Notes: generated by a model not told the origin, from the letters alone. DNA of 64,000 nucleotides from an uncultured Ruminiclostridium sp. (GCA_910579265.1 CAJTTE010000001.1:236267-300266), one strand, 5' to 3'. Counted from the first letter of the stretch, positions 9,405 through 19,073 are shown. Program-made: numbers and translations.

Positions 9405-11618
9405 TTAACCTGACTGTTCCATATTTATTTTCAGAAGCGGCCGTATACATGAATATCTCAATGTCTTCCTGTCATTTTGAACCATATTGAAGATATTCTC
9501 CTTTGTTCCTATAAGAATAAGAATATTTTTCGCACGGGTCACTCCCGTATAAAGCAGGTTTCTGTACTGAAGATTTCTGCTGACCGAAGCCAGAGGCATG
9601 ATCACCGCATTATATTCGCTCCCCTGACTTTTATGTATTGTTACCGCATAGGCTAAATCAAGCTTTCTGAGCATCTCGGGTGAATACGAAGCTCTTTTGC
9701 CGTCATAATTTACAACCATGTTTCCGCTATATCTGTCCAGTTCCTCTATAAAACCTATATCACCGTTAAATACGCCTCTCCCGTATTCCGAACCCTTCTG
9801 CCATTCAATATCATAATCGTTCTTTATTTGCATAACCTTATCACCTACACGAAAAACCGTATCAAAAATCTTTATTTCGTTTTTTCCCTTTGAAGGCGGA
9901 TTTAACGCTAACTGAAGCTCACGGTTAAGCTCCTTTGTTCCGGAGCATCCTAATCGTGTTGGTGTAAGTATCTGTATATCGTCAAGGGGAGAATAGCCGT
10001 ATGTTTTGGGAAGACGTATTTTCGCAAGCTCAATTATAAGACGTGATATCTCATTTTCATTACAGCAGTTCATAAAAAAGAAATCCTTTTTTCTATCATT
10101 AAGAAGCGGCATTTCCCCTTTTACTATTTTATGGGCATTTGTGACTATCAGACTTTCGGAGGCCTGTCTGAAAATTTCCGTAAGCTCTACCATAGGTATT
10201 TCACCTCCGGCGATAAGATCGCGAAGCACGTTTCCCGCTCCGACGGACGGAAGCTGATTGCTGTCTCCCACCATTATAAGTGAAGCCGAAGGCTTTAATG
10301 CTCTTAGCAATGCTTCAAAAAGCAATACATCAACCATTGACATCTCATCTACAATAACTACATCCGCTTTAAGAGGATTCTTTTCATTTTTTTTAAACGA
10401 AAGCCTGTCTTTAACAGTAAAATCCACTTCTAAAAGTCTATGAATAGTTCTTGCCGTTTCTCCGGTTACCTCGCTCATTCTTTTTGCGGCACGTCCGGTA
10501 GGAGCAGCCAGCGACATACTTTTTTTTCGTTTTTTCATAAGCTGAATCACACCGTTAAGTGTAGTGGTTTTGCCTGTCCCGGGTCCTCCAGTCAGTATAA
10601 AAAGCTTGTTTCCCATACAGCCGTTTATGGCAGCTTTCTGAAGTGTTTCATACTGAATATTTTCAGTAAACTCTATTCCTGCTATTTCTTCCGACAATTC
10701 ATTGACGTAAGAAACCGAGGTTTTAAGCATTTCCGAAAGCTTGTCCGAGATATAATTTTCCGCACGGTAATATTCATTTAAATATAAATAGCTTTTTTCC
10801 CCCAATGAAAGGATCTTCAGCTGTTGATTTTTCAAAGCTTCGTCAATGCCCCTGTGTATATCATCCTCACTGATCTGTAAAAAACCTCTTGCCGCTTCCA
10901 CAGCTCTTTTCAACGGCAAACACGTATGCCCCGCATTGGCATTTTCCCTTAAAATATATATAAGTGCCGCAATAATCCTGTTAAGATTTTCGGGTCGTAT
11001 ACCTTCTGCCCGGGCAATTGCATCAGCCTGATCAAAATCTACTCCTGTTTCACCGTCACAAAGAATATATGGATTTTCCTTTATAAAAGCAATTGAGGAT
11101 GTTTCATATTTTTTCCATACCTCAGCCGCAGCCGCAGGACTTATTCCGAATTTCTGCAAATATTCCACAACGGCTTTCATTCCGCTCAGCTTACGGTATT
11201 CATTGCTTATAAAAAGAGCCTTGTCACTTGTAACGCCTTTTAATTCCGCTAATCTTAAAGGATCATTTTCAATTATGTTCAATGAATCCTCTCCGTAATT
11301 TTCAACAATCTTTTTAGCGAGAGACGGTCCTACTCCTTTGATTATGCCCGATCCCAGATACTTACGTATTTCGGCAGAAGTAGTTGGCAGCATGCGTGTG
11401 CAGCTTACGGCGCGAAACTGTCTTCCGTATTTACTGCTATTTATATAATTCCCGAAAAGTTCAAGCCTTTCTCCTTCGGAAATATCGCCCAATTCACCGA
11501 CTGCCGTCAGCATCTGACCGTTATAATCTATATCAAAAACAATATATCCCGTATCAGAATTCTTAAAAACAACGTTTTCAACGCTTCCGGATATTCTTTC
11601 AAGATTTTCTTCTTCCAT
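9405..11618 (-). CDS. recD2: RecD2-type ATP-dependent 5'-3' DNA helicase
   Basis: A 737-residue SF1B helicase of the RecD2 class, which works in replication-fork and repair processes without RecBC. The N-terminal extension contains an OB-like region and helix-hairpin-helix repeats around residues 85-210. Walker A is GGPGTGKTTT near 343, the DEMSMVD motif II is near 425, and the UvrD-like C-terminal motif VTIHKSQGSE is near 665. The ATG at 11618 lies within the last 20 bases of a small upstream ORF, suggesting translational coupling. Confidence 0.93.
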   Translation of the reverse strand: MEEENLERISGSVENVVFKNSDTGYIVFDIDYNGQMLTAVGELGDISEGERLELFGNYINSSKYGRQFRAVSCTRMLPTTSAEIRKYLGSGIIKGVGPSLAKKIVENYGEDSLNIIENDPLRLAELKGVTSDKALFISNEYRKLSGMKAVVEYLQKFGISPAAAAEVWKKYETSSIAFIKENPYILCDGETGVDFDQADAIARAEGIRPENLNRIIAALIYILRENANAGHTCLPLKRAVEAARGFLQISEDDIHRGIDEALKNQQLKILSLGEKSYLYLNEYYRAENYISDKLSEMLKTSVSYVNELSEEIAGIEFTENIQYETLQKAAINGCMGNKLFILTGGPGTGKTTTLNGVIQLMKKRKKSMSLAAPTGRAAKRMSEVTGETARTIHRLLEVDFTVKDRLSFKKNEKNPLKADVVIVDEMSMVDVLLFEALLRALKPSASLIMVGDSNQLPSVGAGNVLRDLIAGGEIPMVELTEIFRQASESLIVTNAHKIVKGEMPLLNDRKKDFFFMNCCNENEISRLIIELAKIRLPKTYGYSPLDDIQILTPTRLGCSGTKELNRELQLALNPPSKGKNEIKIFDTVFRVGDKVMQIKNDYDIEWQKGSEYGRGVFNGDIGFIEELDRYSGNMVVNYDGKRASYSPEMLRKLDLAYAVTIHKSQGSEYNAVIMPLASVSRNLQYRNLLYTGVTRAKNILILIGTKENIFNMVQNDRKTLRYSCIRPLLKINMEQSG

Positions 11619-11754
11619 AATTATTTTCTTTCATCTTTCTTTTGCAATAGCTGTCGGATATTTTCCCTACAGCTGCATAATAAATCATTTTGAGAACTGT
11701 CAGCCCGCCTATAATTCCTAAAAATACGGAAAGGAAAAACCACATAAACTGCAT
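11599..11754 (-). CDS. 51-residue small membrane protein overlapping recD2
   Basis: The ATG at 11754 is preceded at seven bases by a good ribosome binding site (GAGGTG). The frame gives 51 residues starting MQFMWFFLSVFLG, with one hydrophobic helix at about residues 4-28 and a basic, Lys/Arg-rich tail, ending in TGA at 11599. The last 20 bases overlap the start of recD2 in another frame. I recognise no family; a role as coupling leader or small membrane protein is inference. Confidence 0.6.
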   Translation of the reverse strand: MQFMWFFLSVFLGIIGGLTVLKMIYYAAVGKISDSYCKRKMKENNYGRRKS

Positions 11755-11795
11755 ATAATCACCTCAATACAGTTTATGCAATATTTGCCGTTATG

Positions 11796-12761
11796 CTACA
11801 AAGTACATAAAACGGCATTCCATCCTTCTTCTTCAAATACTCTATCAATAAAAATTCCGTTATCGGTCAATGCGGTTTTTACTTCATCTAATCTTTCGGT
11901 AATTATTCCGGACACAATCAGTGTTCCGTCCTTCTTCAGGAATTGTCCGAAAAACGGGCACATTTTTATAATCACATCGGCGACTATATTAGCCGTTATA
12001 ACATCAAATCCGCTTCCGATACGGTCCCTTAGCTTCTCATCATCTATAATATTACCGCAGTAAGCCGAATAATAAGTCGCGTCATAGCCGTTTTGCTCAA
12101 CATTTGCGGAAGCCGTATTTACCGCATTAAGAAACACATCCGTCATAACAGCCTTTTCCGCTCCCAGCAACAACGCCGCAATCGATAGTATACCACTGCC
12201 GCATCCCAGATCAAGAACTTTTTCTCCGCCTTTAATCACTTTTTCAAGTAACTCCATAACCAATTTCGTAGTATGATGCTGACCTGTACCAAAAGAAGAA
12301 GCCGGATCGATTTCAAGTATCTTACGCCCTTCTCCGTCTTGGATTTCTTCCCATGTCGGTTTAATTATAAATTTTTCACCTATATTAAAAGGTTTATAGT
12401 ATTGTTTCCAATTGTTCGCCCAATCCTCCTCAGATATACTGCCTGTCTCAATATCAAGGCTTCCGTAGAATCTCACGTTATCTCTCGATTTAATATCATT
12501 GAGAGCACCTTTAAGTGCGGTCATCATTTCCATTCCCTGAACATTGTCCTGTAGATAACAGACAATGTGAGTTTTAACATTTTTAAGGTCCATAAGACCG
12601 TCATCAACATAATCCCAGTTCATATCCTTATTTTCCAAAAACTCTTCAAAATCAGCGCTGTCATGAATTTCAAATCCGTTTATTCCAAGTTCACTAAGTT
12701 GAACGGTAAGAGGATAAACCGCTTCAGATTCCGTAAAAATTTTTATTTTTTTAAACTGCAT
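11796..12761 (-). CDS. prmA: Ribosomal protein L11 methyltransferase PrmA
   Basis: Trimethylates lysines and the N-terminus of ribosomal protein L11 using S-adenosylmethionine. About 321 residues from the ATG at 12761, which has GGGAG nine bases upstream; an ATG five codons earlier would lack that spacing. The N-terminal substrate-recognition domain is followed by the Rossmann methyltransferase domain with FGTGQHHTT near residue 165, motif I VLDLGCGSGILS near 185 and the ANIV motif near 255. First gene of the leftward block, divergent from gltX. Confidence 0.92.
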   Translation of the reverse strand: MQFKKIKIFTESEAVYPLTVQLSELGINGFEIHDSADFEEFLENKDMNWDYVDDGLMDLKNVKTHIVCYLQDNVQGMEMMTALKGALNDIKSRDNVRFYGSLDIETGSISEEDWANNWKQYYKPFNIGEKFIIKPTWEEIQDGEGRKILEIDPASSFGTGQHHTTKLVMELLEKVIKGGEKVLDLGCGSGILSIAALLLGAEKAVMTDVFLNAVNTASANVEQNGYDATYYSAYCGNIIDDEKLRDRIGSGFDVITANIVADVIIKMCPFFGQFLKKDGTLIVSGIITERLDEVKTALTDNGIFIDRVFEEEGWNAVLCTL

Positions 12762-12896
12762 ACTGCATTCTCCCATATATTCGTTAATTTTTTACTTCTT
12801 CTATTATGCAATATTTTCCTGAAAAATGCAACCCCGTAAGGCGTTTTTTTAAAACCCGGATTTGCCTCACAATTATCATTTTCTGTGTACACCCTC

Positions 12897-12925
12897 TTGA
12901 AAAAATAAAAAAATTATGTTATGAT
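12897..12925 (+). promoter_or_regulatory. SigA-type promoter of gltX-glnS operon
   Basis: TTGAAA, a 17-base A/T-only-plus-one-G spacer, then TATGAT, placing transcription start about 30 bases before the gltX ATG. The leader is too short to hold a T-box, so regulation by uncharged tRNA is not indicated. Confidence 0.75.
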
Positions 12926-12961
12926 ATTCTCGGAAAAAATAAAAAAAGGAAGACCAAAAGG

Positions 12962-14593
12962 ATGAATTACAACACACTCGCAGAGCTTCTGTTTCCTGAT
13001 GTGACAAAAACTCCGGATTATTATGAGAACCTGTATCCGAAAAGGATTCTTGACGAAGGTGCTAAAGTAACAAGATTTGCTCCAAGTCCTACGGGTTTTG
13101 TACATTTCGGGGGTTTGTTTCCTGTTTTAGTAGGCGAACGCCTCGCCCATCAAAGCAATGGAGTATTTTATCTCAGAATTGAGGATACCGATTCAAAACG
13201 GGAAGTAGAAGGCGCCGAGTATGATTTGATAAAGGTATTTGAAAATTTCGGAATAAACTTTGACGAAAGTATCGTCAATAACGGAAAATACGCTCCTTAC
13301 CGTCAAAGTGAACGCCGTGAAATTTATCGAACCTATGCAAAAGAGCTGGTTAAACAGGGTAAAGCATATCCTTGCTTTTGCAGCGAAGAAGATATGCTCA
13401 GGCTAAGGGAAAAACAGGAAGCGCTCAAAATTACGCCGGGTTATTACGGAGAATTCGTGAAATGCCGCAACCTTGACATTGAAGAGATAAAAGAAAAAAT
13501 TTCCGACGGTATCCCTTATGTCCTTCGTTTTCGTTCAGACGGAAATCCTGACAATAAGATTAAATTTACCGATCTTGTTAAAGGAACAATAGAAGTAACG
13601 GAAAATCATATAGATCATGTTTTGCTTAAAAGCGACGGTATGCCGACTTATCATCTTGCACATGCCGTTGACGATCATCTTATGAGAACAACCCATGTTG
13701 TTCGCGGTGAAGAGTGGCTGTCAAGTCTTCCTTATCATATCCAGCTTTTTAGCGCACTCGGATTCAAGCTTCCGAAATATCTTCATATATCTCAGCTTAT
13801 GAGAAAAGATGGCGACGCTAAGAAAAAGCTCTCAAAAAGGGATAAGGGAGCGGGCATGAGTTATTATATAAGCGAAGGTTATCCTGCCGAAAGCGTTATT
13901 GAATATGTAATGACCTTGCTTAACAGCAATTTTGAGGATTGGCGAAGAGCAAATCCCAATGCAGATATAAAAGATTTTCCATTCTCCATAAAAAAAATGA
14001 GTGCGAGCGGTTCCCTTTTTGATCTTATTAAACTGGGGGACGTAAGCAAAAATGTTATTTCACGGATGACTGCCGAAAATGTATACAATAAACTGACAGA
14101 ATGGGCTAAGGAATTTGACAGAGATTTTTACGATGTAATATCACGTGATCCCGACTTTACGAAAGCAATTCTTCAGATAGGCAGAGGAGGAAACAAACCG
14201 CGTAAGGATCTGGAAACATGGAAGGATGCAAAGCCGTATATGGGCTTCTTTTATCCCGAATACTTCAAATATGAAGACAAGCCCGAAGGCTTCGATAAAA
14301 AAGATATTGCCGATTGCCTCGATCATTTTGTTCGGGAATTTGATATCAACGACGAACAGGACGTATGGTTTTCAAAGGTAAAGCAAGTCGGAGAAGAGCA
14401 CGGCTTTTGCCCTAATATAAAAGATTATAAAGCCGATCCGGAGGGCTGGAAGGGTAACGTAGGAGACGTAAGCTCCTTTATACGCGCTGCGATAACGGGA
14501 AAGCTCAACAGCCCTGATCTTTGTGCCGTAATGAAGATATTGGGTAAAGAAGAAAGCTTTAACAGAATAAAAAAATTCAAGGAGACATTGTAA
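12962..14593 (+). CDS. gltX: Glutamate--tRNA ligase
   Basis: Charges tRNA-Glu; class I synthetase of 543 residues. The HIGH-type signature is in APSPTGFVHFGG near residue 42 and the KMSKS equivalent is KKKLSKRD near residue 290. The start ATG at 12962 is preceded by AAGGAAG and by the promoter at 12897; the longer open frame upstream is not needed. Its stop codon touches the glnS ATG directly. Because a GlnRS gene follows, this enzyme is probably discriminating (Glu only), but that is inference. Confidence 0.93.
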   Translation: MNYNTLAELLFPDVTKTPDYYENLYPKRILDEGAKVTRFAPSPTGFVHFGGLFPVLVGERLAHQSNGVFYLRIEDTDSKREVEGAEYDLIKVFENFGINFDESIVNNGKYAPYRQSERREIYRTYAKELVKQGKAYPCFCSEEDMLRLREKQEALKITPGYYGEFVKCRNLDIEEIKEKISDGIPYVLRFRSDGNPDNKIKFTDLVKGTIEVTENHIDHVLLKSDGMPTYHLAHAVDDHLMRTTHVVRGEEWLSSLPYHIQLFSALGFKLPKYLHISQLMRKDGDAKKKLSKRDKGAGMSYYISEGYPAESVIEYVMTLLNSNFEDWRRANPNADIKDFPFSIKKMSASGSLFDLIKLGDVSKNVISRMTAENVYNKLTEWAKEFDRDFYDVISRDPDFTKAILQIGRGGNKPRKDLETWKDAKPYMGFFYPEYFKYEDKPEGFDKKDIADCLDHFVREFDINDEQDVWFSKVKQVGEEHGFCPNIKDYKADPEGWKGNVGDVSSFIRAAITGKLNSPDLCAVMKILGKEESFNRIKKFKETL

Positions 14594-16267
14594 ATGACGG
14601 AAGAAGAAAAAATCAATGAAGAGGCAGAATGCAATACAAATTTTCTTACGGATATAATGGAAAGTGATTTGACTGAAGGCCGTGTAAAAAAAATACACAC
14701 ACGATTTCCTCCCGAACCTAACGGATACCTGCACATAGGAAGCGCAAAGGCAATATATATAAACTATACCTCGGCAAAAAAATATAACGGCCTGTTCAAT
14801 CTTCGTTTTGACGATACTAATCCTACTAAGGAAGACAACGAATACGTCGAAGCCATTACGGAGGATCTAAAGTGGCTCGGAGCCAATCCCGATGAGATAT
14901 TCTACGGAAGCGACTACTTTCAAAAAACCTACGAATTTGCCGTTGAACTTATAAAAAAAGGAAAAGCATATGTATGCGACCTTAAAAGCGATGAGATGAG
15001 AGAATACCGCGGTACTCTCACCCAACCCGGTAAAAACAGTCCTTACAGGGACAGAAGCGTCGATGAAAACCTAAAGCTTTTTGAAAAAATGAAGAACGGA
15101 GAATTTCCCGACGGATACTGTACCCTGCGCGCAAAGATAGATATGGCAAGTCCAAATATGAACATGCGCGATCCTGCAATATACCGTATTCTCCATATGG
15201 AGCATCATCGTCAGGGCAGCAAATGGTGCATATACCCGCTTTATGATTTTGCTCATCCCATACAGGACGCTTTGGAGGGTATCACCCATTCAATGTGCTC
15301 AATTGAATTTGAGAATCATAGACCGCTTTATGATTGGGTCGTTGAGAATATCGGTTTTGAACAGCCTCCCCATCAATATGAATTTGCAAGATTAAGTATT
15401 ACAAATACGGTAATGAGTAAGCGTTATCTGAGACAGCTTGTGGAAACAGGCGTAGTTGACGGATGGGACGATCCGCGTATGCCTACTCTTTGCGCCTTAA
15501 GAAGAAGAGGTTATACTCCCGAATCAATTTTTCGTTTTGTAGAACTGGCCGGCATATGCAAAAGCCTATCCTTAGTGGATATCGCTCTTCTTGAACACTG
15601 TATAAGAGATGAATTAAATAAATCAGCACAAAGACGTATCGCGGTATTGGATCCGATCAAAGTGGAAATCGAAAATTATCCTGAAAATAAAGAGGAATAC
15701 TTTGAAATTTCCAACAACCCCAATGATCCCGAGGCGGGAAAAAGAAAAGTAAAATTCACAAAAAACATTTATATAGACGCAGATGATTTTTGTTCCGATC
15801 CGCCGCCAAAGTATTTTCGTTTAAAGCCTGACGGCGAAGTACGCCTTATGGGAGCGTATATAATCAAATACAAGGATATCGTATACAAGGCAGACGGCAA
15901 TATTGAAAAAATAATATGTACCGCGGATATAGAAAGCGGAAACGGAAATCCTACCGACGGAAGAAAGGTCAAGGGCACCATTCACTGGCTCAGTGAAGAC
16001 AACTGCATAGACAGAGACGTATATATCTATAACAATCTTTTCACTATCGAAAATACCAATGCCATTCCCGAAGACAAAACATTCGACGATTATCTTAATC
16101 CAGATTCTGTTGTAAAAAAGAAGGGCTGTAAGCTTGAAAAATGCCTTGAAGACGCCAAGGCAGGCGATAAATTCCAATTTGTACGTATAGGATATTTCTG
16201 CAAGGACTCCAAATACGACAACGTTTTCAATAGGATCGTGGAGCTGAAGGACTCAAAGCCTTTTTAA
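14594..16267 (+). CDS. glnS: Glutamine--tRNA ligase
   Basis: Charges tRNA-Gln directly with glutamine. The 557-residue protein has PEPNGYLHIGSAKA (HIGH motif) near residue 38, the LRFDDTNP motif near 72, and the KMSKS equivalent VMSKRYL near 275, followed by the C-terminal anticodon-binding beta-barrels. The start ATG abuts the gltX stop, so the two are translationally linked. Most Firmicutes make Gln-tRNA by the GatCAB transamidation route instead; glnS is known in some Clostridia and is usually explained by horizontal gain. Confidence 0.96.
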   Translation: MTEEEKINEEAECNTNFLTDIMESDLTEGRVKKIHTRFPPEPNGYLHIGSAKAIYINYTSAKKYNGLFNLRFDDTNPTKEDNEYVEAITEDLKWLGANPDEIFYGSDYFQKTYEFAVELIKKGKAYVCDLKSDEMREYRGTLTQPGKNSPYRDRSVDENLKLFEKMKNGEFPDGYCTLRAKIDMASPNMNMRDPAIYRILHMEHHRQGSKWCIYPLYDFAHPIQDALEGITHSMCSIEFENHRPLYDWVVENIGFEQPPHQYEFARLSITNTVMSKRYLRQLVETGVVDGWDDPRMPTLCALRRRGYTPESIFRFVELAGICKSLSLVDIALLEHCIRDELNKSAQRRIAVLDPIKVEIENYPENKEEYFEISNNPNDPEAGKRKVKFTKNIYIDADDFCSDPPPKYFRLKPDGEVRLMGAYIIKYKDIVYKADGNIEKIICTADIESGNGNPTDGRKVKGTIHWLSEDNCIDRDVYIYNNLFTIENTNAIPEDKTFDDYLNPDSVVKKKGCKLEKCLEDAKAGDKFQFVRIGYFCKDSKYDNVFNRIVELKDSKPF

Positions 16268-16271
16268 TGCT

Positions 16272-16991
16272 ATGGAAGATAAGATCAAAAGATTTAACGA
16301 CATTTTATCAAATTCCCGTAACACCGTTTTCTTCGGCGGCGCAGGTGTGTCAACCGAAAGCGGTATACCTGATTTCAGGAGCGTAGACGGACTTTACAAC
16401 CAGAAATATGACTACCCGCCGGAAACAATACTCAGCAGCAGTTTTTTCTACTCCAATACAAAAGAGTTCTACCGCTTTTACCGAGATAAGATGCTTTGCC
16501 TTGACGCGAAACCCAATGCGGCGCATATCAAGCTGGCTGAAATGGAGAAAAACGGGAAATTGTCGGCAGTCATTACTCAAAATATAGACGGGCTTCACCA
16601 AAATGCAGGCAGCAAAACCGTTTATGAGCTTCACGGCTCGGTCCACAGAAATTACTGCCTTAAATGCGGAAGATTATATGACGCCGCATTTATACTTAAC
16701 GGTGAAGGCGTTCCCCGTTGCGGCTGCGGAGGGCTTATAAAGCCTGATGTAACGCTATACGGCGAACAGCTCAATCAGGAAACCGTTGAATGTGCGGTAA
16801 CCATGATTTCAAATGCGGAGACGCTTGTAATAGGCGGAACTTCTCTTGTGGTTTACCCCGCAGCCGGACTTATCAATTTCTTTCGAGGCAAAAACCTCAT
16901 CATAATAAACACTTCCTCTACAAGTGCGGATTCTTCGGCCGATATTCTTATTGAAGAAAAAATCGGTCATGTGTTCAGTCTGATCGATTAA
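16272..16991 (+). CDS. SIR2-family NAD-dependent protein deacylase (CobB-like)
   Basis: Removes acyl groups from lysines using NAD. The 239 residues contain GGAGVSTESGIPDFRS near residue 21, the catalytic-region TQNIDGLHQNAG near 97, ELHGS with the catalytic histidine near 115, and a zinc site with two Cys pairs (CLKC near 124 and CGC near 147). It starts four bases after glnS, so it is probably the third gene of that operon, ending at a terminator. Whether it acts on a synthetase or general metabolism cannot be told. Confidence 0.93.
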   Translation: MEDKIKRFNDILSNSRNTVFFGGAGVSTESGIPDFRSVDGLYNQKYDYPPETILSSSFFYSNTKEFYRFYRDKMLCLDAKPNAAHIKLAEMEKNGKLSAVITQNIDGLHQNAGSKTVYELHGSVHRNYCLKCGRLYDAAFILNGEGVPRCGCGGLIKPDVTLYGEQLNQETVECAVTMISNAETLVIGGTSLVVYPAAGLINFFRGKNLIIINTSSTSADSSADILIEEKIGHVFSLID

Positions 16992-17020
16992 AACAATATA
17001 TATTAAACCATAATCTAATT

Positions 17021-17067
17021 ATCGGCAAACCAAAGCTGTTTTTCCTTTTGGTGAAGCCGATTTTTTA
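17021..17067 (+). terminator. Rho-independent terminator of gltX-glnS-sirtuin operon
   Basis: ATCGGC pairs with GCCGAT and, further in, ACCAAAG with CTTTTGGT; a run of six T follows. It lies 30 bases after the sirtuin stop. Confidence 0.8.
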
Positions 17068-18125
17068 TATATCCGGATAAATCGGGTTAGTTAACACTTA
17101 CAACTTTCAAGTGATATTTTTCCGGTGATTTTTAACGGTATAATGCGGATTTATGAAACTGATTTTTTAATCCTATTCTTTTTTTATGCCTTTAAAAGGC
17201 TTAAAACCGTTTTGGTTAGTCAGTGGTAACCACACTTTTTTTATACTTCACTCTTAAAAAAACACTTTTTTGGGATCAATCCCTTTAAAAAAAGTACAAT
17301 TACATCAAAATCCTTAAACATGTAAGCTTATATATGATATTACTTATTATAAAATTATATTCGAGTGTATAAGTCTAATTATAAAATACCATATGTCAAC
17401 TGCTATAATTATATAATCAGCTTGATATGATTTCTTTTTTCCTTACAGATAATAATAGCAAACAGCATTCACTTGATAAGGCTTAATTATATTATATCAA
17501 CTATTTATATTTTTAAATGTTTTCATACCTGGTCCTGCTTCTAAAACCAGCTTGAATGTGCCTACATATTTTATTGATCATATATACTTTCTGCAATCAG
17601 GATTTTAGCTTCCTATTTTTTATCTTAGCGGCGCATATTTTTCAATGCTCCCTACTTACTTTATACAACGTCATTATATTCGATTATATAAGCTCACATA
17701 GCATATTAACCGTCAGACTTTAAATGACGCGGAGTAGTTTGATTTTCTTTACAGGTCATTTATCACCGCTGCCTTCTTATTGTTTCTTATGGATCAGGAT
17801 TTTTATTTGTTTTTGAATCCTGCCATACTGCGTACATAATATGTACTATTTATCAGGTAATTCCGGATGGTTTATGCGTCTGTCGAAAAATGCCTTTGGA
17901 TTTCGGTATGCTTTTCAAATTTTTCTATGGCGATAAGCAAGCTGTTTTTTGCGGAACGATCGCATGGATACTGTATGGGCTTTATTTTTTCGTTATACTT
18001 ATGAGTAACGAATCACCCTTTAAACAGTATCGCAGTTCCGGATTTAGTGGATAACAGGTTATATCAGGTCATATATCAATACTTTAGACTGTCAACTTCG
18101 TACAACTTAAATGTGCAGACGTTAC
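17068..18125. other. Gene-poor stretch with a dispersed repeat and hairpins
   Basis: About 1.05 kb with no gene I can support. It contains the second copy of the 34-base repeat, an imperfect palindrome around 17263..17292 built on GGGATCAATCCC with flanking A/T arms, and a short open frame near 17890-18052 that has no ribosome binding site and no recognisable content. The sequence is very A/T-rich. Confidence 0.5.
17198..17231 (+). repeat. 34-base dispersed repeat, copy 2
   Basis: It matches the reverse complement of 3389..3422 with two mismatches in 34. The core GGTTA-N8-TAACC is again a small inverted repeat. The preceding region also reads TAATGCGGA before a T-rich stretch, as in copy 1. 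Confidence 0.7.
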
Positions 18126-18305
18126 TTAAGGCAATACCGCACAATGACCGCCTGAGGGCTTTGCGTGCGGCTTGCTTGCATATTTTCCGTCAGCTTACAC
18201 AAATCCTCCTTGAAATACGTCAGTATTCCTGCGCCGAATTTATGCAAGCTTACGAAAAATCTGACTGCGCAATTCACACGCAATCATTGTGCGGTGTTGC
18301 CTTAA
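18126..18305 (-). repeat. MITE-like element family 1, copy A (180 bp)
   Basis: Begins TTAAGGCAATACCGCACAAT and ends with its complement (ATTGTGCGGTGTTGCCTTAA), giving near-perfect terminal inverted repeats of about 22 bases bounded by TTAA. It is exactly 180 bases, as are copies at 25793 and 45607, and is inverted relative to them. It encodes no transposase. Open frames through it are by-products of the repeat. Confidence 0.85.
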
Positions 18306-18412
18306 ATATAATCATATAAGCAAAAACCAAGGTGATGCGCTAAACTTTCTTTTACTTCTGCCGATATAATAATAAAAGTATATGATATATACAAATGCAA
18401 GAAGGTGATCCT

Positions 18413-18955
18413 GTGGATATAAATAAGCTTAATCCGGCAAACAAAATTCCCATTAACTACACGCCGAAAAAAAATCCGGTCGACAATACCCCCAAAAAGA
18501 AAGCGAGAACCGATACCTTTTCCATATCCCAAGAGGCTCAGGAGTATCTGGCACGTCAAAAAAAACAAGACGGAAAAAAACTTACGGAAATATCCGGAGA
18601 GGACAAAAACACATCTTTTCTTGAAATGGAGGCTTTCCGCAAGCAACAGGAAAAATCCAATGAAAATCATAAAAACAGCATAGCGGATATGCAGAAATGT
18701 ATGAAGATCGCCGCAAGGATAATGCACGGCGATAAGGTGCCGATGAAGGACAGAAAATTTCTGGCGGAAAAATATCCGGAGCTTTACAAAAACGCTCTTT
18801 TATTCCAAAGACATAACCCGGAGCCGAAAAAATATAAGAGTATAACCGACGATGAGGATGAAAAAAACGGTATAGACTCCGTCAGCTCCGCAGAATCAGC
18901 CGACAGCATCACACAGTCGGCTATAATAGATTCACTGGAAAATGCGGGTGAATGA
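18413..18955 (+). CDS. Conserved hypothetical protein, acidic and hydrophilic
   Basis: About 180 residues, starting at GTG 18413 rather than the ATG at 18395, because GAAGGTGA lies five bases before the GTG. It has no membrane segment or signal peptide. The N-terminus is Pro/Lys-rich; a TFSISQEAQEYLA motif near residue 40 recalls the conserved part of FlgM-like anti-sigma factors but is not enough to claim one. A helical central region (about 80-140) is followed by an acidic tail. Single-gene unit with its own terminator. Function unknown. Confidence 0.7.
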   Translation: MDINKLNPANKIPINYTPKKNPVDNTPKKKARTDTFSISQEAQEYLARQKKQDGKKLTEISGEDKNTSFLEMEAFRKQQEKSNENHKNSIADMQKCMKIAARIMHGDKVPMKDRKFLAEKYPELYKNALLFQRHNPEPKKYKSITDDEDEKNGIDSVSSAESADSITQSAIIDSLENAGE

Positions 18956-18975
18956 TTTATAAATCAAAAGAAAAA

Positions 18976-19015
18976 ACAAGACCGGACGCCTAAAGGAAGC
19001 CGGTCTTGTCTTTTT
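18976..19015 (+). terminator. Rho-independent terminator
   Basis: A perfect 10-bp stem, ACAAGACCGG with CCGGTCTTGT, followed by CTTTTT. It closes the gene ending at 18955 and insulates it from the lipoprotein/pilus genes. Confidence 0.88.
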
Positions 19016-19044
19016 CAAATCATATCAGAAGCCTATATTGAATA

Positions 19045-19073
19045 TTGACATTCGACGCATCTTATGATAAAAT
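19045..19073 (+). promoter_or_regulatory. SigA-type promoter before the lipoprotein/pilus genes
   Basis: TTGACA, a 17-base spacer and TAAAAT, about 45 bases upstream of the TTG start at 19123. It lies directly after a terminator, as expected for the start of a new transcription unit. Confidence 0.75.

Noticed and set aside
12806..12961. 52-codon N-terminal extension of gltX
   Set aside because: It crosses the promoter at 12897 and the clear start at 12962; no family member needs it.
12926..12961. T-box leader before gltX-glnS
   Set aside because: The leader is only about 30 bases, too short, and has no T-box sequence.
18047..18319. 90-codon open frame through family 1 copy A
   Set aside because: It follows the 180-bp repeat; the same peptide appears from copy B on the other strand, with no ribosome binding site in either.
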